A stretch of 64,000 nt of DNA from NCBI RefSeq assembly GCF_024347495.1, contig NZ_AP025490.1, forward strand, positions 1,860,001 to 1,924,000. The letters are read 5' to 3'. The stretch is from Vibrio gallaecicus. Lineage in GTDB: Bacteria; Pseudomonadota; Gammaproteobacteria; Enterobacterales; Vibrionaceae. The notes beneath the pieces were generated by a model. It had not been told where the DNA came from. It did no database searches and saw only the letters and a list, made by a program, of their open reading frames with translations. This document shows positions 63,979 through 64,000 of this stretch, piece after piece. Position numbers and translations under genes: made by a program. Each line of letters begins with the position of its first letter. The first letter of the stretch is position 1.

Positions 63979-64000
63979 GTACGCAATTTTTCTATCTTTC

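Noticed and set aside
1..64000. CRISPR array, integron or prophage
   Set aside because: Tandem repeats present have no unique spacers, and no cas, integrase, capsid or transposase genes are recognisable.

Overview
The window looks like a chromosomal stretch from a Vibrio or close Vibrionaceae relative. The reasons are low-to-moderate GC, a short 92-residue ribosomal protein L25, RadD, VlpA-type lipocalin, DUF2913, DUF2860 and DUF4144 family proteins, a PepSY/CarRS-like two-component locus and a proVWX operon with Vibrio-like layout. I see no rRNA, tRNA, CRISPR array, integron, prophage or intact insertion sequence. All identifications come from reading the translated sequence and from memory of the families; no database was searched.

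Layout. 0-3.2 kb: fatty-acid degradation (fadE) with its TetR regulator psrA, whose promoter carries a PsrA-type operator. 3.2-6 kb: a long intergenic region with a possible gene remnant, then a TolC-like/OmpA-like outer membrane pair. 6-11.7 kb: nhaA and a three-gene ABC transporter/AttH-lipocalin operon. 11.8-17.7 kb: MATE pump, SDR-DUF2867 protein, a Bcr-type pump translationally coupled to a DUF2913 gene, rsuA, and a 17-bp degenerate tandem repeat. 17.8-22.3 kb: radD and a PepSY protein-response regulator-histidine kinase unit. 22.4-25.1 kb: a glycosyltransferase/DedA-LssY pair and rplY with a visible promoter and structured leader. 25.2-25.7 kb: decayed coding sequence of unknown origin.

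25.8-36.5 kb is a mosaic of small metabolic and stress genes: MBL-fold proteins, a glyoxalase-fold protein, GST and FrnE/DsbA proteins in divergent array, aminoglycoside-phosphotransferase-fold protein, TetR, GlxA and AraC regulators. Several promoters have palindromic operators. The most striking are three GAAC-N4-GTTC palindromes between the GST and DsbA-family genes, and three related sites between the TetR gene and a divergent membrane-protein gene.

36.6-45.2 kb is the most interesting region. It holds three exported C-N bond hydrolases (a Tat-type amidase, a choloylglycine hydrolase/penicillin V acylase-family enzyme and a YtcJ-like amidohydrolase with a His-rich tail). A LysR regulator, a DUF2860 outer membrane protein and a DMT transporter accompany them. 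An identical palindrome, TGATGG-N7-CCATCA, lies upstream of the acylase and between the LysR and amidohydrolase genes, suggesting one regulon for extracytoplasmic amide breakdown.

45.3-64 kb: PLD-family lipoprotein, a phosphatase lipoprotein whose reading frame runs through a terminator hairpin, a heptanucleotide repeat just before a Nudix gene, a TTG-start zinc-ribbon microprotein, a chemoreceptor, a lipocalin, proVWX, a stand-alone BLUF photoreceptor, an M14 carboxypeptidase, a PilZ protein and a DEAD-box RNA helicase.
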